Below are positions 12,101-24,100 of a DNA stretch of 64,000 bases, one piece after another (within the stretch, counting starts at the first letter, position 1; each line of letters opens with the position of its first letter). Origin of the DNA: Mesostigma viride. Lineage: Eukaryota; Streptophyta; Mesostigmatophyceae; Mesostigmatales; Mesostigmataceae. The DNA lies in NCBI GenBank assembly GCA_009746045.1, contig RPFO01000941.1, positions 105,001 to 169,000 of the forward strand. Reading direction: 5' to 3'. The notes beneath the pieces are model-generated. The model did no database searches. It was given only the letters and a program-made list of their open reading frames with translations, and had not been told where the DNA came from. Position numbers and translations under genes: made by a program.

Positions 12101-15100
12101 AGCTAATCCCAAGGTGCCGACAGCTACTAAACAAACGGGAAAGGGCCAACTAACCTGGCCGACGCAGAAGAAAAGGTTCCATCAGGAGCCCTCCACTTGC
12201 TCGGGCCTGCCTGAGGTGCTCGCTGCCTTTGAGGCGGTCCTCGGGACCGACTGGGTAACTACTGTCGGCCGGTGGCCTGCGGCCCAGCTGGAGTCCGTTG
12301 TTGGGCTGCTGGTGGACCACGTGGACGGGCCTGGAATTCTGGCAGCAGCGGACCCAAACGAAGCGCTGGTGGCAGCCCTCCAAAGCGCCCGGGACTTGGC
12401 GGACTCGGACGAGGAGGAGGCGCAGCCACCACACGGGCCCACGAAAGGGGCGAAAAAGGGGACGAAAAAAGTCGGAAGCCCAGCCCCGAGCAAGGGAAAG
12501 GCCGCGGGGGATGTGAGGGAGCAGCAGTTAGGTGAAATAGTGCCGGAACCTTTTTGCCACTGAGGCAAATCGGGCCGGAACACTATTTTGCCCGAATTAA
12601 CTTGGGTGCTCGGAAGTGGTGAATCCGGGCAAAATAGTGTTCCGGCCCGATTTTCCTCAGTGGCAAAAAGGTTCCGGCACTATTTCACCTAACTAAGACC
12701 TGCGCACCTTGGAGGTCAGGGGTTCGAAACCTGCCAGAGACAGTTCCGGCGCAATATCATTTGCGTGCACTAGCCTGGGCGGTTGTCTTCAGGTCTATTC
12801 GACTCCCCCTCCACGAGGCCAGGTTTTAGTTAGGTGAAATAGTGCCGGAACCTTTTTGCCACTGAGGCAAATCGGGCCGGAACACTACTTTGCCCGGATT
12901 CACCACTTCCGAGCACCCGAGTTGATTCGGCCTTTTTCCCTTGGGTGCTGGGAAGTGGTGAATCCGGGCAAAATAGTGTTCCGGCCCGATTTGCCTCAGC
13001 GGCAAAAAGGTTCCGGCACTATTTCACCTAACTGCAGCTCTTGGAGCTGGCGGCCATTATTGGCAAGCAAGGGCAGGCGGGCAAAGTAGAGGAGGAGGAA
13101 GAGGAGTTCGAGGAGGAGGATTTCCTAACGAAATTGAAGAATGCGCTGGCAGGGGCCGATGGGGCTTCCAAGAAGCCGAAAAGGACCAAAGGGGTGACGC
13201 TGCCCACTCGAGCACAAGTGGTGAATTGGAGGGTGTAAGAGAGAGTGCTCCCCGAGGTGCTCGAGGATGCCAACGACAATGGAGGGGGGATAAAGAGTTG
13301 GATCATGGCTACTGGCGAAGGAGGGTGGAGGAACCAGGAAAGCAGGAAGGTGGTCATGAACATCGCCCTTGCCATGGACACACTCTTCAAGGAGTTGGGG
13401 CGGGCAGCCGGGGAGTTGGCTGGGGTAGAGTATCTCATGAGGGTGGTGGCAGCAATGCTCCTAGTGGAGAGCCAAGGGTCAGGAGGGTGGAAGGTGGCTG
13501 GCCACCTCCTTGCTCTCAAGGAGGATGCCTCCTTGGTGAGCAACCCGGCCATGAAGATGGCCCTACAGAGCGCCACGATGATGGAGAAGCTGGGCAAGGC
13601 CCAGCAAACCAAGTAAACACCAAAAGGGTAAACCGCTCCCCCTTCCCACTGCCTCTTCCTACAATGCCTCTAAGCACTACGTGGGGGAGAGTGAGGTCAG
13701 CACGCAGACGCCAGCGTGCAACTCGCCGCCGCCGGACCTTCACTCTACAACACAAGGTGATTACGTGGTTAAAGTGGCTATGGCACGGGGGGGCAGACCC
13801 TCCGCCTAATTCTGGAGGCGCGTGCTCCAGGGGAACGGCGGAGGCCCTGAAAAGGGTCAAAAAGCACTGTGAGTGGTACAGTCGCCGCGTAGGCGTTGCA
13901 ACAGGCCCCGCAAAGGGAAGTGCAGATTTAATCTGTGGGAAACAGAACAAGTATGAACAACTTCTGGCCGAGCAGGTGAGTCTGCCGAAGCGGGAGGTGG
14001 CGGGAAAGGCGAAGCTGCTGGACTTGCTGGCGCTACAACCTAGTTGGCAGGAGGTGTACGCCAGCGAGGCCAACTGCATCAAGCCGGAGGTGGCCGCCAG
14101 TGCGAGGTATTGGAATGTACCTGCCCCCATCCGAGGGTGCACCATGGCAGAGTGGGGCAAGTTGATGGGGAGGGCAGCGGACGTGGGGATGGTGGAGTTC
14201 CGAGAGACGCGGCCAAAGTGGGTAGACGGATGTTTTGGGGTGGCCAAAGGAGTGGGGGAGCTAAGGTTCATAGTGAATAAGAAGTTGGACAACGCACTGT
14301 GGGTGGACCAGTTAACGTAAAGGATTTACTTAGATGGATAGAGATTGTTACGCTCTTTCCAACGGCACCTTGAACGCCTCATTTGGTTGCGGGACGTAAA
14401 AGTTATGACGTTCCTAGGCTGTGCCGACAGTACCCGGCGCGCCACTGTGGGCGCGTACGGACACAGGATGTACAAGTGTCACTTTGATAGTCCGCAGGAC
14501 GTTGACAGGACTTGTACAGGACTTGTCAATTGATAGGGAAGCGTGCTGTAGCGCGCCAGGACCTATGAGACAATTGATGCTGAGTAATGTACGGATAGGT
14601 CCACAGGACTAGCCGTATGGACAATTGATAGATCTGCGCGCCAAAGGCGTGCCAGAGTCTGTATGATCAATTGATTGACAGTTCAGCTGTGACAGTGCAG
14701 CTGAATACGCGTCCCTAGCAAGTTATATGTGTGACCTGGTAGCACCAGGACGCTAGCTCTTGCGTGCACGTTCTCTTGGCACAGCGACCTTGTCGTCTAT
14801 GCTGCGTGCAGTCTTGGAATTGAAGTGACTTACGTCTGTGTTTTCCTTATTCAATAAAGGCAACATTCCTGCAAGAGCCATGGCGATCTTCGGCATTACT
14901 CTCTCACAACTCGTATTACACGCCGAATTTTTCAAATGCCGAACTCCTTCGAATTTCGGATTCCCACGGATGAGGAAGTAACTGCTCCGCCGGCTGATCC
15001 ATTACCATCTCCGCCTGTGCGCCATCCGCAGCAACTTGCTGCGGAGTGGCAAGGCCTCATCGACGAAGCCACAACTTCCCTCGAGGAGTTGCATCGTCGG

Positions 15101-18100
15101 CAGCGGGCAGTTTTGCCGCCGTTAAGGGACGTGCCGGAGAATCCGAACCTGCCGCAGCTGGTGCCAAAAATCCGCGCACATCTGGATTACATTCGGTCGG
15201 TTTTATCGGCCTTCCAGGTCCAAGTGCGCGGGGGCCTTCGTTCTGTCAACGAGGTCACAACAGCCATCGAGGAGGTCGACAACGCTATTTCGTCCCTCGT
15301 CGGCTACCAGCGTAATCTTCAAAACTGGGCTGCGACGCGCACTGGAGGCGCGCCAGCAATTTCTACAAATTTGTTCCAGGATATCGCGCTGCTTTCGCTT
15401 CTCACACGAGGCGTCCGCACGCGCGAGCGCCAGGTTCTCATTAACCTGGTTGCTTTCTTGTCCGCATTGCGTGAGTGGATCCCAGCGGGTTGGGAGTATT
15501 TGTCCATTTTTACGCATCCTTTGCGGATTATTTCCCGTCGACGCATTGCGGTCTTCGTTCCGACTCAAAATCAGGCTAACACGCCTGTGTTGATCCAGAC
15601 CGGCGCGGGTCCGGCTCTTACGCCAGACCTGGAGGACGGGGAATACGCGTACGAGTATTGCGACTTCCGTGGCCTCAGTTAAACGGGGCTGCAAACGTCG
15701 GCAATTTTCTGTACTCGTCGGCTCTTTCGCGGCGCAGTCGACACCGGTGCAGGCGGCACTTCTAGGCATAATTGTACATATTTTACTGTCAGGTTTTGTT
15801 TTGGCTGCTTTGCTCCAGTGTTCTAGGACAGCTGTGTAGTTTACCATGGCAGACGGGCGACGTAGCAAGGGCCCAGCCAGTGGGAATAATGGGGGTGCTG
15901 GTAGTGGGACAGCTCACGTAGATGACGTGGGTGTCACCGGTGAAATAACCAATATACCTCTCGATAATAACAATACACAAGCTGTGCATGGATTTGACCT
16001 CACTACCCAGGGTCTGTTAATTGTAAATCAGCTGCAACCTGTGACCTCGGACTCCAAGCCTAAGCAGGCTGAAGAGTTTGTAGAAGGATTGGAAGGGTTC
16101 CCTAGTTTGTACGGTGGTACAAATTGTTATCAGATCTGGATAGGAAGTAGCACTTTTGGCAAGTGTACTGACCAGATTAAGGACCTGACCAGGGAGTGCA
16201 AGAAGGCCAACAAGGCCTGGGCACTGTATGTAGCTGAGCTGAAGGAGCTGCTTGAAGACCAACGCAAGAAGGTCGGCATCCATTGGCAAGATAAGTATCA
16301 AGGGTGGGAGGTCAAGGGAGACCTCATCCAGAACTTCCTTAACTATTGCAAAATGGTTGAGGAGGGCAGGGCCCACGGCTTCAACGTGGCAGACAACATA
16401 GTCCTGACCAACTGGTTGAAGGTTTCTGGGCTGGATAAGGCGACACGTGGCTCGTTGAAGGTCATGTGTGCTCCTCACTCTACCCTGAAGGCCTACCAGG
16501 TCATCATAAAACAAGCACTCGAGGCAGAGGAGCTGTTTGAGGGTGGGGTGCCAGCTGTGAAGGCAACCCATGCAGGTTGGCGTGCCCAAGGGGGCTCTAG
16601 GGCGCCTGAGGCTGACAGAAGCCAAGGAGGGCGTGGGGGTCACCAGAACAAGCGGAAGGCAAACCATTCACCCGACCCTGACGGGCAATCACATGCCAAG
16701 TCGGTGTTCAGGAGGCTGGGTGGCAAGCCCAAGCTGGGTAACGCGTCTGACAATGGGGGTGGCGTCCAGGGCAAGACCAAGATCCAGTGCTACATGTGCA
16801 AGGGGTGGGGGCACATCAAGAAAGAGTGTCCTTCCTTTAAGAAGACCCAAGGCCAGGGCAGCAACAAGAACAACAACAACTACAACAATAAAAACAAGAA
16901 CAAGTCCCAGGCAGGCCAGCCTTCAAAGGGCAGTCAGCAAGATGAGAACAAGGAGCAATGACTGTCTGAGGCCATCAGGCCAACCCCACACATCTTAATA
17001 CACCCAGGGGGGAGGCCAGGTGCTCCAATGCAGATTTTATATCTGGTCAACAAGTGGGTGATCTCCAGGTTCAGGATGGCACAGGGTCACCTGGAGAGGT
17101 AAAGGTTCCTATGAAGACGTCCTTGACAGCTGGTGCAGCTGTAAGAATGTCTGACCCAATGCATCCTCGTGCTGGGCACGAGGGTGGACCTCTCATTTTG
17201 AGAGAAACCAATGCACAACCACAGAGGGGTGTGAAGGCCTCTGGTGGTATGCATGTGGTCCCTGCTGGCGGTCCAGGTCTTGGGCATGAGCAGGGTGACT
17301 CAGGCTCTGAGTCTAATGAGGATGGAAGTCAGCGTGGTGATGCTGGACAACCTGACAGCACAGTCCTGACTATGCCAGGGACTGCTTCCTCCGTGTACCA
17401 GGAGTTGGGTGCCCAGATCCACAACATGTTTGGGCATGCCACTTCTCTGTCAAACAACTTTGTCTTCCGTATGGGCAAGGCACCCCTTCTCAAGGCGTGC
17501 CAGCAAGCTGCCTCACGGTGTAAGTGCCAGTTGTCCTCCAACAAGCCCAGGAAATCACATGCCAAAGCTCTACCTCAGAGCATTGGTGATCCGCAATGTG
17601 ATATCCAACACATCAGGGGCATGCAACCGTTGGTGTGCGTTGACAGGTACACAAAGTACAAGGTGCTAGAGCATCTACCTTCTATGAAGAACAGGTATTT
17701 GCTGGCTGCCCTGCAGAATGTGAGAGCCAAGTTTCCTACCACAAGGATCCAGGTGGACATGCAGTTTCAGCATCTCAAGGGTGATCCCACCCTTCCTGAG
17801 TTGCTGGTTACACCTAGGGAGGCTCATGGGCAGCAGGGTGCTATAGAAAGGGCAATCCAGGAGGTCAAGAAGTTGATCATCTCTGAAGACTGGGTACCCT
17901 TGTCTGCACCTGCACTTGTCAGGAGTGCATGGTTGAGGAACGTGGAGCAGCAGCTGAACAGCAGGGTCAATTTCTACTATGATGGAGTTGCTGTCAGCCC
18001 AATGGGTCTATATCATGGCCTGTGCCCTCCACATGTGCTGGAGGGCTGGAAACATGCTGCACATGTCACCTTTGCCAAGCTGAGGGAGAAGGACCGGGGT

Positions 18101-21100
18101 TGGAAGATGCTGGAGCCAAAAGTGGGTCAGAAGGTCCTAGCTTGGAAGGAACCGAGCCTGTATGGCAAACGTGGTAGCTGGAGTCCTGGGGTGGTTACCC
18201 AGGGTGATGAAGCTAGCCACGCATGCTTGGTCAGCATGGAGGACGAACCAAAGCATGTGCACCGGCTGAGTTGGTCATATGTCAAGCCTAACCTGATGAA
18301 TGAGGGCAGTCAGGTACAAGGCTCACTGGGTCTGCAGGATTTTCAGACCCAAGGTGACATCACTGACGCAACGACCACATCCATTTCTGGCCTTGCCTTG
18401 CTTTGCATGCATCACCACAAAACATCAAATTTATTACAATATGTGTGCTAGCTCTATACGGTGGAATAACACAGACATGTCTACCAGATGGCAACACGGC
18501 CATCTGTATGCTAGGGTGAGCACACTATGTGAATGTGCAGGGCCAGCCCACAGCAGCTGTGCCCCTGCTCTACCCCTTTTGCCAGGGGGGGTGGGTGGGA
18601 GGCAAAAGAAACAACCTGCTTCCCTAGAATGGAAGCCCACCTTTTATAGCAACCACCTGTCCAGCCAACCCCTACCTGGGTGGCTGGGGTACGGGTGCCA
18701 GCACAAAAAATATTTTTTCTAAAATTATTTTTTCTTTTGGTGCTATACGGCGTTGCATTCTCCGCTCAGCAGGTTAGTCATAGATAAAATGAGCATAGCT
18801 CACCAAATCCATTTCTGGCCTTGCCTTGCTTTGCATGCATCACCACAAAACATCAAATTTATTACAATATGTGTGCTAGCTCTATACGGTGGAATAACAC
18901 AGACATGTCTACCAGATGGCAACACGGCCATCTGTATGCTAGGGTGAGCACACTATGTGAATGTGCAGGGCCAGCCCACAGCAGCTGTGCCCCTGCTCTA
19001 CCCACATCTCCTTACATGGCTAACAGCCGAAAATACGTAGGACATGCAAAAAAGAAAACTTAAACTACCTAGCTATGGGGGTACTTTGTCCCAACCCAGG
19101 TTCACCCTCGGGTTAGTTAAACCATTTCCCCCCTGACCTCCCACACAAGGGTGAGGTCAGTTGATAGCTAAAAGATGAGAGATAAAAACAGGAGGACGTC
19201 AAAACTCGACGCCACCGAAGTGGCGCCGGAAAGCCGCTGGGTCAAAACCCAGGGCCTGAGCCCAGAGGGCGGGTGGGATGTCGCGCCCCAGGAGGCTGCG
19301 GTGGAGGCCAATGTAGCGCGTGACCGAGAGGGCCGAAGCCCACCGGCCGCGCAGCTGGATGGCCTCCGGCGACTCGCCAGCGATGGCGTCGTGCGTCGCC
19401 CCCCCATGCCGGAGGCTGTGAAAAGAAAACATCCCTGGGATGCCCATGCGGGCCTGCACAGCCTCCCACTGCTGCCTAGCCTGGCTGTACGTTAAGCCCC
19501 GAAAGAGGAGTGCATCCGGGGGCTGGCCAGCCGTCAGACGTCGCAGGAGCCACAAAGAAAGTGGATCCCGGACGAGGACGTGCTGGGCCGCCCCCTGCGC
19601 AGTTTTGGGGTTGCGCAGCACAAGGGCACCGACCATGGGCCCTGGCTCGAGAAGGGGGTGGCCGGGATGAGCCACATCCCGAACCCGCAGCCCTAGCGCC
19701 TCGCTAATGCGTAAATACTGCTGGAAAGCAATAATAATCAACGCACTCAAATGCACCTGTCGACGTGAAACTAGCAACAGGGCAGTGAAATAGCAAAGGC
19801 GCCAGGGCATAGGCGGAGGGCTGACAGCCGGAACAAGCCGCTGCCAACCTGCTAGCAGGCGGTCCGCCAGTACCCAATTCCGAACAATGTCGGGGTAGTA
19901 CAGGTGCAGACAGGCCTTGGCATGCTGGCATGAGGTACGCCCCCGCCCGCCTCTGGCATGGTAGACAGCAGAAATCCACTCACAGAAAATGGCTTCCGCG
20001 TCAGCTGGGTCAACAGGGCCAGGTGGCGCCCACGCCACGTAGACAGCCGCCGCGCGCCGGTACGCTGGCAAGGTAGACACAGGGTTGACTGTGCCCTCCA
20101 AAAGTGCCAAGTCCCGAGGGCGTCGCGCCCCCTCAGGCCCAGGGTTGGGATGCACGTCACCACACCGGGTCAAGTCAGGAATCCAAGCGCCACGCCGACT
20201 GGCCTTGTCAGCTGGGTTGTGGTCGGTAGCCACCCAGACCCAGTGGCTCTGCGTGTCGCCAGCCAGTGACAGAGCGCAGTAGCGCCGAACCAGCTGGTTG
20301 AGGCGGTAGGAAGACGACCGCCCTCTGACAAACGCCCCCACCACAGCACTGGAGTCCACGAGCCGGACGACTCGCTTACCTCGTTGTGGTAAAAAAGCGG
20401 GCATAGGATCCGGTATTGGCATGTTGCCACGCCGGTTGTCCACAATCAGCCGTATACGGCCGTCGGGCTTTCCGACCCCAAAAGTACCGTTCACCATAGG
20501 CGGCTCCTCCTAAAAAAATCCACCCAAAATCCCCCTCTCCACACACACCGTGCAAACCCGCGCGAACTCCTCCATGCTACACCCCCGCGAGATCCGCATC
20601 GACTTCTGCAAGATCCGCTCTGCTAGGCTCAGCGTCCGTACCATCCTACTCTCATCATTCAAAATTGCTCCCCAAGAGGGGGGTAGTAAGTTCAGCACAT
20701 CCACTTGGCCACCTTCCCCCGGACCAGGCAAGGCCAAGCGTGCGGCCACTAACGGTTCGTAAGGGGCTCCTTCAGCATATTCACCCCCATCCACTACAGA
20801 TCCTGCCATTGCCGCTACGGAACCACCGTTCCGGCGGACAAAGGACCTGCAAGCATCATCGATCCCATCTAGGGCCGCCTGCTGCAGAGGCCCGGGCACA
20901 CGGGCTGAATCTACAGCAGGCGGGTCTCGCCCCCCCCCCCCCATCCAGTTTAACACCCTAACCGTCTGACAGGCTAGTGTGCGAGCATTAAAAGCCCGAC
21001 TCATCCTATCGCGCCTACGGCCTGAGCGTACCTGCTGCCACCAGTCACGAGGTGGCAGGGGTGCTGGAAGAGGTAGTGGAAGAAGGCACCGCTCCCTCAC

Positions 21101-24100
21101 TTGTTGTTGTTGGACGGGCTGCCCTGCCCCTTCTTGCCGGGACCCTGCTCCAGCTTGTGCTGCAGCTTCCCCATGCTCATTGCCGCCCGCACCGCCGGAG
21201 ACGCCAGCATTGCTCCACCCTCCTGGAATGGCAGCATTGCCGACGGAGTCCCCTTCCACCCCGTCGACCCCACATCCACCAGCTGGCATCCCGTGATCAG
21301 CTTTGCCAGGTACTCGGCTGCTGCCAGCTCCAGAATTACTTCGGAGCGTGGCGTGGCCCAGTAGCCAAATTCTGTCACCATCGTGTCCAGAATTCCTGCC
21401 ATCTGCAGGAGCAGCATCCGCCTCTCCCCGCTGGCTGAGCTGCCGTGCATCGTCAGCATTAACGATGCACGGATGGACTTCCCCCCCACGCTCTCCGCGT
21501 AGTCCAGCATCCCAGGCAGCACCGCCTCCAGCATGTTGCTCACCAGGACCGGCACTGCATGCCCACTCAGCGCCACCCCCTTTGTGCGCGCCAGCCTGCC
21601 AGCAGTCGACGCTGCGGCTGGGCTTGCAGCTGCTGGAGTCTTTGCCTGGTCCAGCAGCTTCGACATGGCCGATATTAGGTCGCCAATATCTCCGCCAATG
21701 CGGGCGTTGCCCGGCCGGGATGGAAGCCCTCCGGCTGGCGTTGCATAGCCCGTCTCGGTCCCCAGCAGCCGACCTATGTTTCGGTCCAGGTCCGCCACAG
21801 CCTGGTCCATCGCCCCAGGAGCGCCATCGTCCTCCCCAGCGCCCGCTCCACAATGCCCCGCCCCTCCGCTTCCACCTGCCGAAGGGGGAACACCCCCAGT
21901 TCGCACCGCACCTGCTGGTGGATCCGGCTCTGCAATAGCCTCCCCCAGTTGCGCTGCTAGCACATCGGCCAGGGCCTCCTCCCCATCCCAGTCGTTGACA
22001 AACCCCCTTTCCTCCAGTACGTCCATGACGTTCTTGGCACGCCCCGGAGTGAGCTTCTGGATCCGCTCTAGCCAGTTCCCCTCCCCTAGGATCTTCTGGA
22101 CCGCAGTGGCGGCCTCCTTTGGGGTGCATCCCTCCTTGGCTGCTTGCTTGAGTTTCGCTAGGAAATTCCGGTCTGGGGCTGTCACTGTGGTCATGGTGGG
22201 TTATACTGCTTGATGTGTTATCTTGCGTTTTGTTTTTTGTGATGTGGTCACGTGAGGTTCTCAGGCAAAAGAAACAACCTCCTGCTTCCCTAGAATGGAA
22301 GCCCACCTTTTATAGCAACCACCTCTCCAGCCAACCCCTACCTGGGTGGCTGGGGTACGGGTGCCAGCACAAAAAATATTTTTTCTAAAATTATTTTTTC
22401 TTTTGGTGCTATACGGCGTTGCATTCTCCGCTCAGCAGGTTAGTCATAGATAAAATGAGGATAGCTCACCAAATCTGTTGCAAGGGAATCTGTCAGCCCT
22501 GGCCAGGTTGCAGAGGTACTTGTTGAACAGGCTGCAAGGTCAACAGCTGGGGGGTCAACTGTCAAGCCCAAGGCCTTAACCAAGCCCAGGGGGACAAGTT
22601 TGGCTGGATTGATTGGGGCTCTGCAAAGGGCCAAGAAGCAGCCCAAGGTAGCCAAGCTCAGGTGGCATGGCAATCTGGGGCTGGACAGTGCCTTAGAGGT
22701 AGACACTAATTCTCAGGTTTCCATTATTGGGACCAGAGCTGCAGCAGTGTACAGCATGTCTGAGCCCAGCTATCAGTTTTTGTCTGACTTCAGTGGCGGG
22801 GTACACGTGAAGGTACTGGGTGAGGTATCTATTCCTATCCTTGGACAGGACACTGCATTTTGTGTCTTGGAGGGCTATCAGGGACCTGCTCTTCTGGGGC
22901 AGAATTTCCTATGCCAGGATGGGGTAGTGATCACGTCCTCTCTCCTGACTAAGGAAGGGGCTGGTCAGGTCCCACTGATTAATTTCAGGACCACTCATCT
23001 ATCACGTGCAGTAACAAGGACGGTCAAGCGTGTGCAGGTGTGCCAGGGGCAGGAGCCCTTGGTTGATGACCTCATATTGCCAGCTGCTAGTCATCCAAGC
23101 AGTTTGGGCATTGGTCCTCACTCACTTGCTGGACACAGCCCTATCAACTACCAAGGCCTGGTGAAGCTCATGTCCTCTCCCATTATGTGTCCCCAGGTCA
23201 CACTGGGTCTGATTAAATCTGGGGAGGACTGGATCTCCAAGAAATGCGTGGAACCTGTCAATGACCTGCCTCCTGCACGGCGTCTACTCAAGCTCAAGTT
23301 TGTCATCAAGATGAAGGAGGTGGAAGGGGTCAAGGTACCACATGTCAGACCAGTGCTGAATGAGTTCAAGGGTACTGGTGAGTGCACTGCTGAGGAGCTT
23401 TATACCCCTGGCATGCTGCATGACACTTGGAGGCTGCTGCTGTGTGTATTTCTAGGCCTTCTCAACAAGGGCTTGGACTATGGCTCAGTGGTGGTAGACT
23501 TCAAGCGGGCATTTCTGGAGGGGGATGCAGATGTGGCACAGGAAAAGTGGGAGGGCAAGACGCCTTTCTATGTCAGGGTGCCTGCTGTATGGAAAAGGGA
23601 CATTCACACTGAGTTCCTGAAAATCCTCAAGGGCCTGGAGGGTCTGCGGTCAAGTCCAATAATCTGGAGGGAGACACTCAACCGTTTCCTGAAGGAGCAT
23701 TGCAACTTGAAGGTTTCTCCTGTAGACCCCTGTTTGTTTCTGGGGCAATGGGAAGGCCTACCAGTGTATGCTTCGCTGCACGGGGATGACCTGCACCTGC
23801 TGGCTCCTACGTCGTGGCTTAAGCAATTGATCTCCATCATTAAGTCCAAGTTTCCTCTGGGTAGGGAGCAATGGCAAGTGGAGAATGAGCCTCTACTGTT
23901 TGTGGGCATGGAGGCCACACTGGTGAAGAAGGGGGGAGAATGGCGTATGCTGCTGGTGGGGGGTAATGATTATCAAGAAACCCTCATTAGCAAGCTTCCT
24001 CCAGTCATCACGCAGGCACTGTGTCCTATGGTCAGGGGCATGGTTGCTTGGGTGGCAGGTATTTCCAGGCCAGACCTGATGGTCATAGCCAGGATGCCTG

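Larger units (their letters stand above)
18379..22472 (-). mobile_element. YR retroelement A2, nested in the Copia-type element
   Basis: Same family as A1. Split repeats: blocks 1 and 2 at 18379-18806, block 1 again from 18807, and block 2 at the right end (about 22264-22472). The trinucleotide ATC stands at both edges (18379-18381 within block 1, 22473-22475 in the target) and at the internal fused junction (18807-18809). No longer target duplication exists, as expected for recombinase-mediated insertion of a circle. Gag is complete. RT and most of RNase H are deleted at 20383-20393, leaving an in-frame join, and a stop codon interrupts the pol N-terminal part. Confidence 0.9.

Noticed and set aside
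22195-22306. Start of a 598-codon protein at 22306
   Set aside because: The first part lies in the terminal repeat and runs through gag in the wrong frame; the 365-codon gag at 22194 is the better model and the long frame is its -1 overlap.
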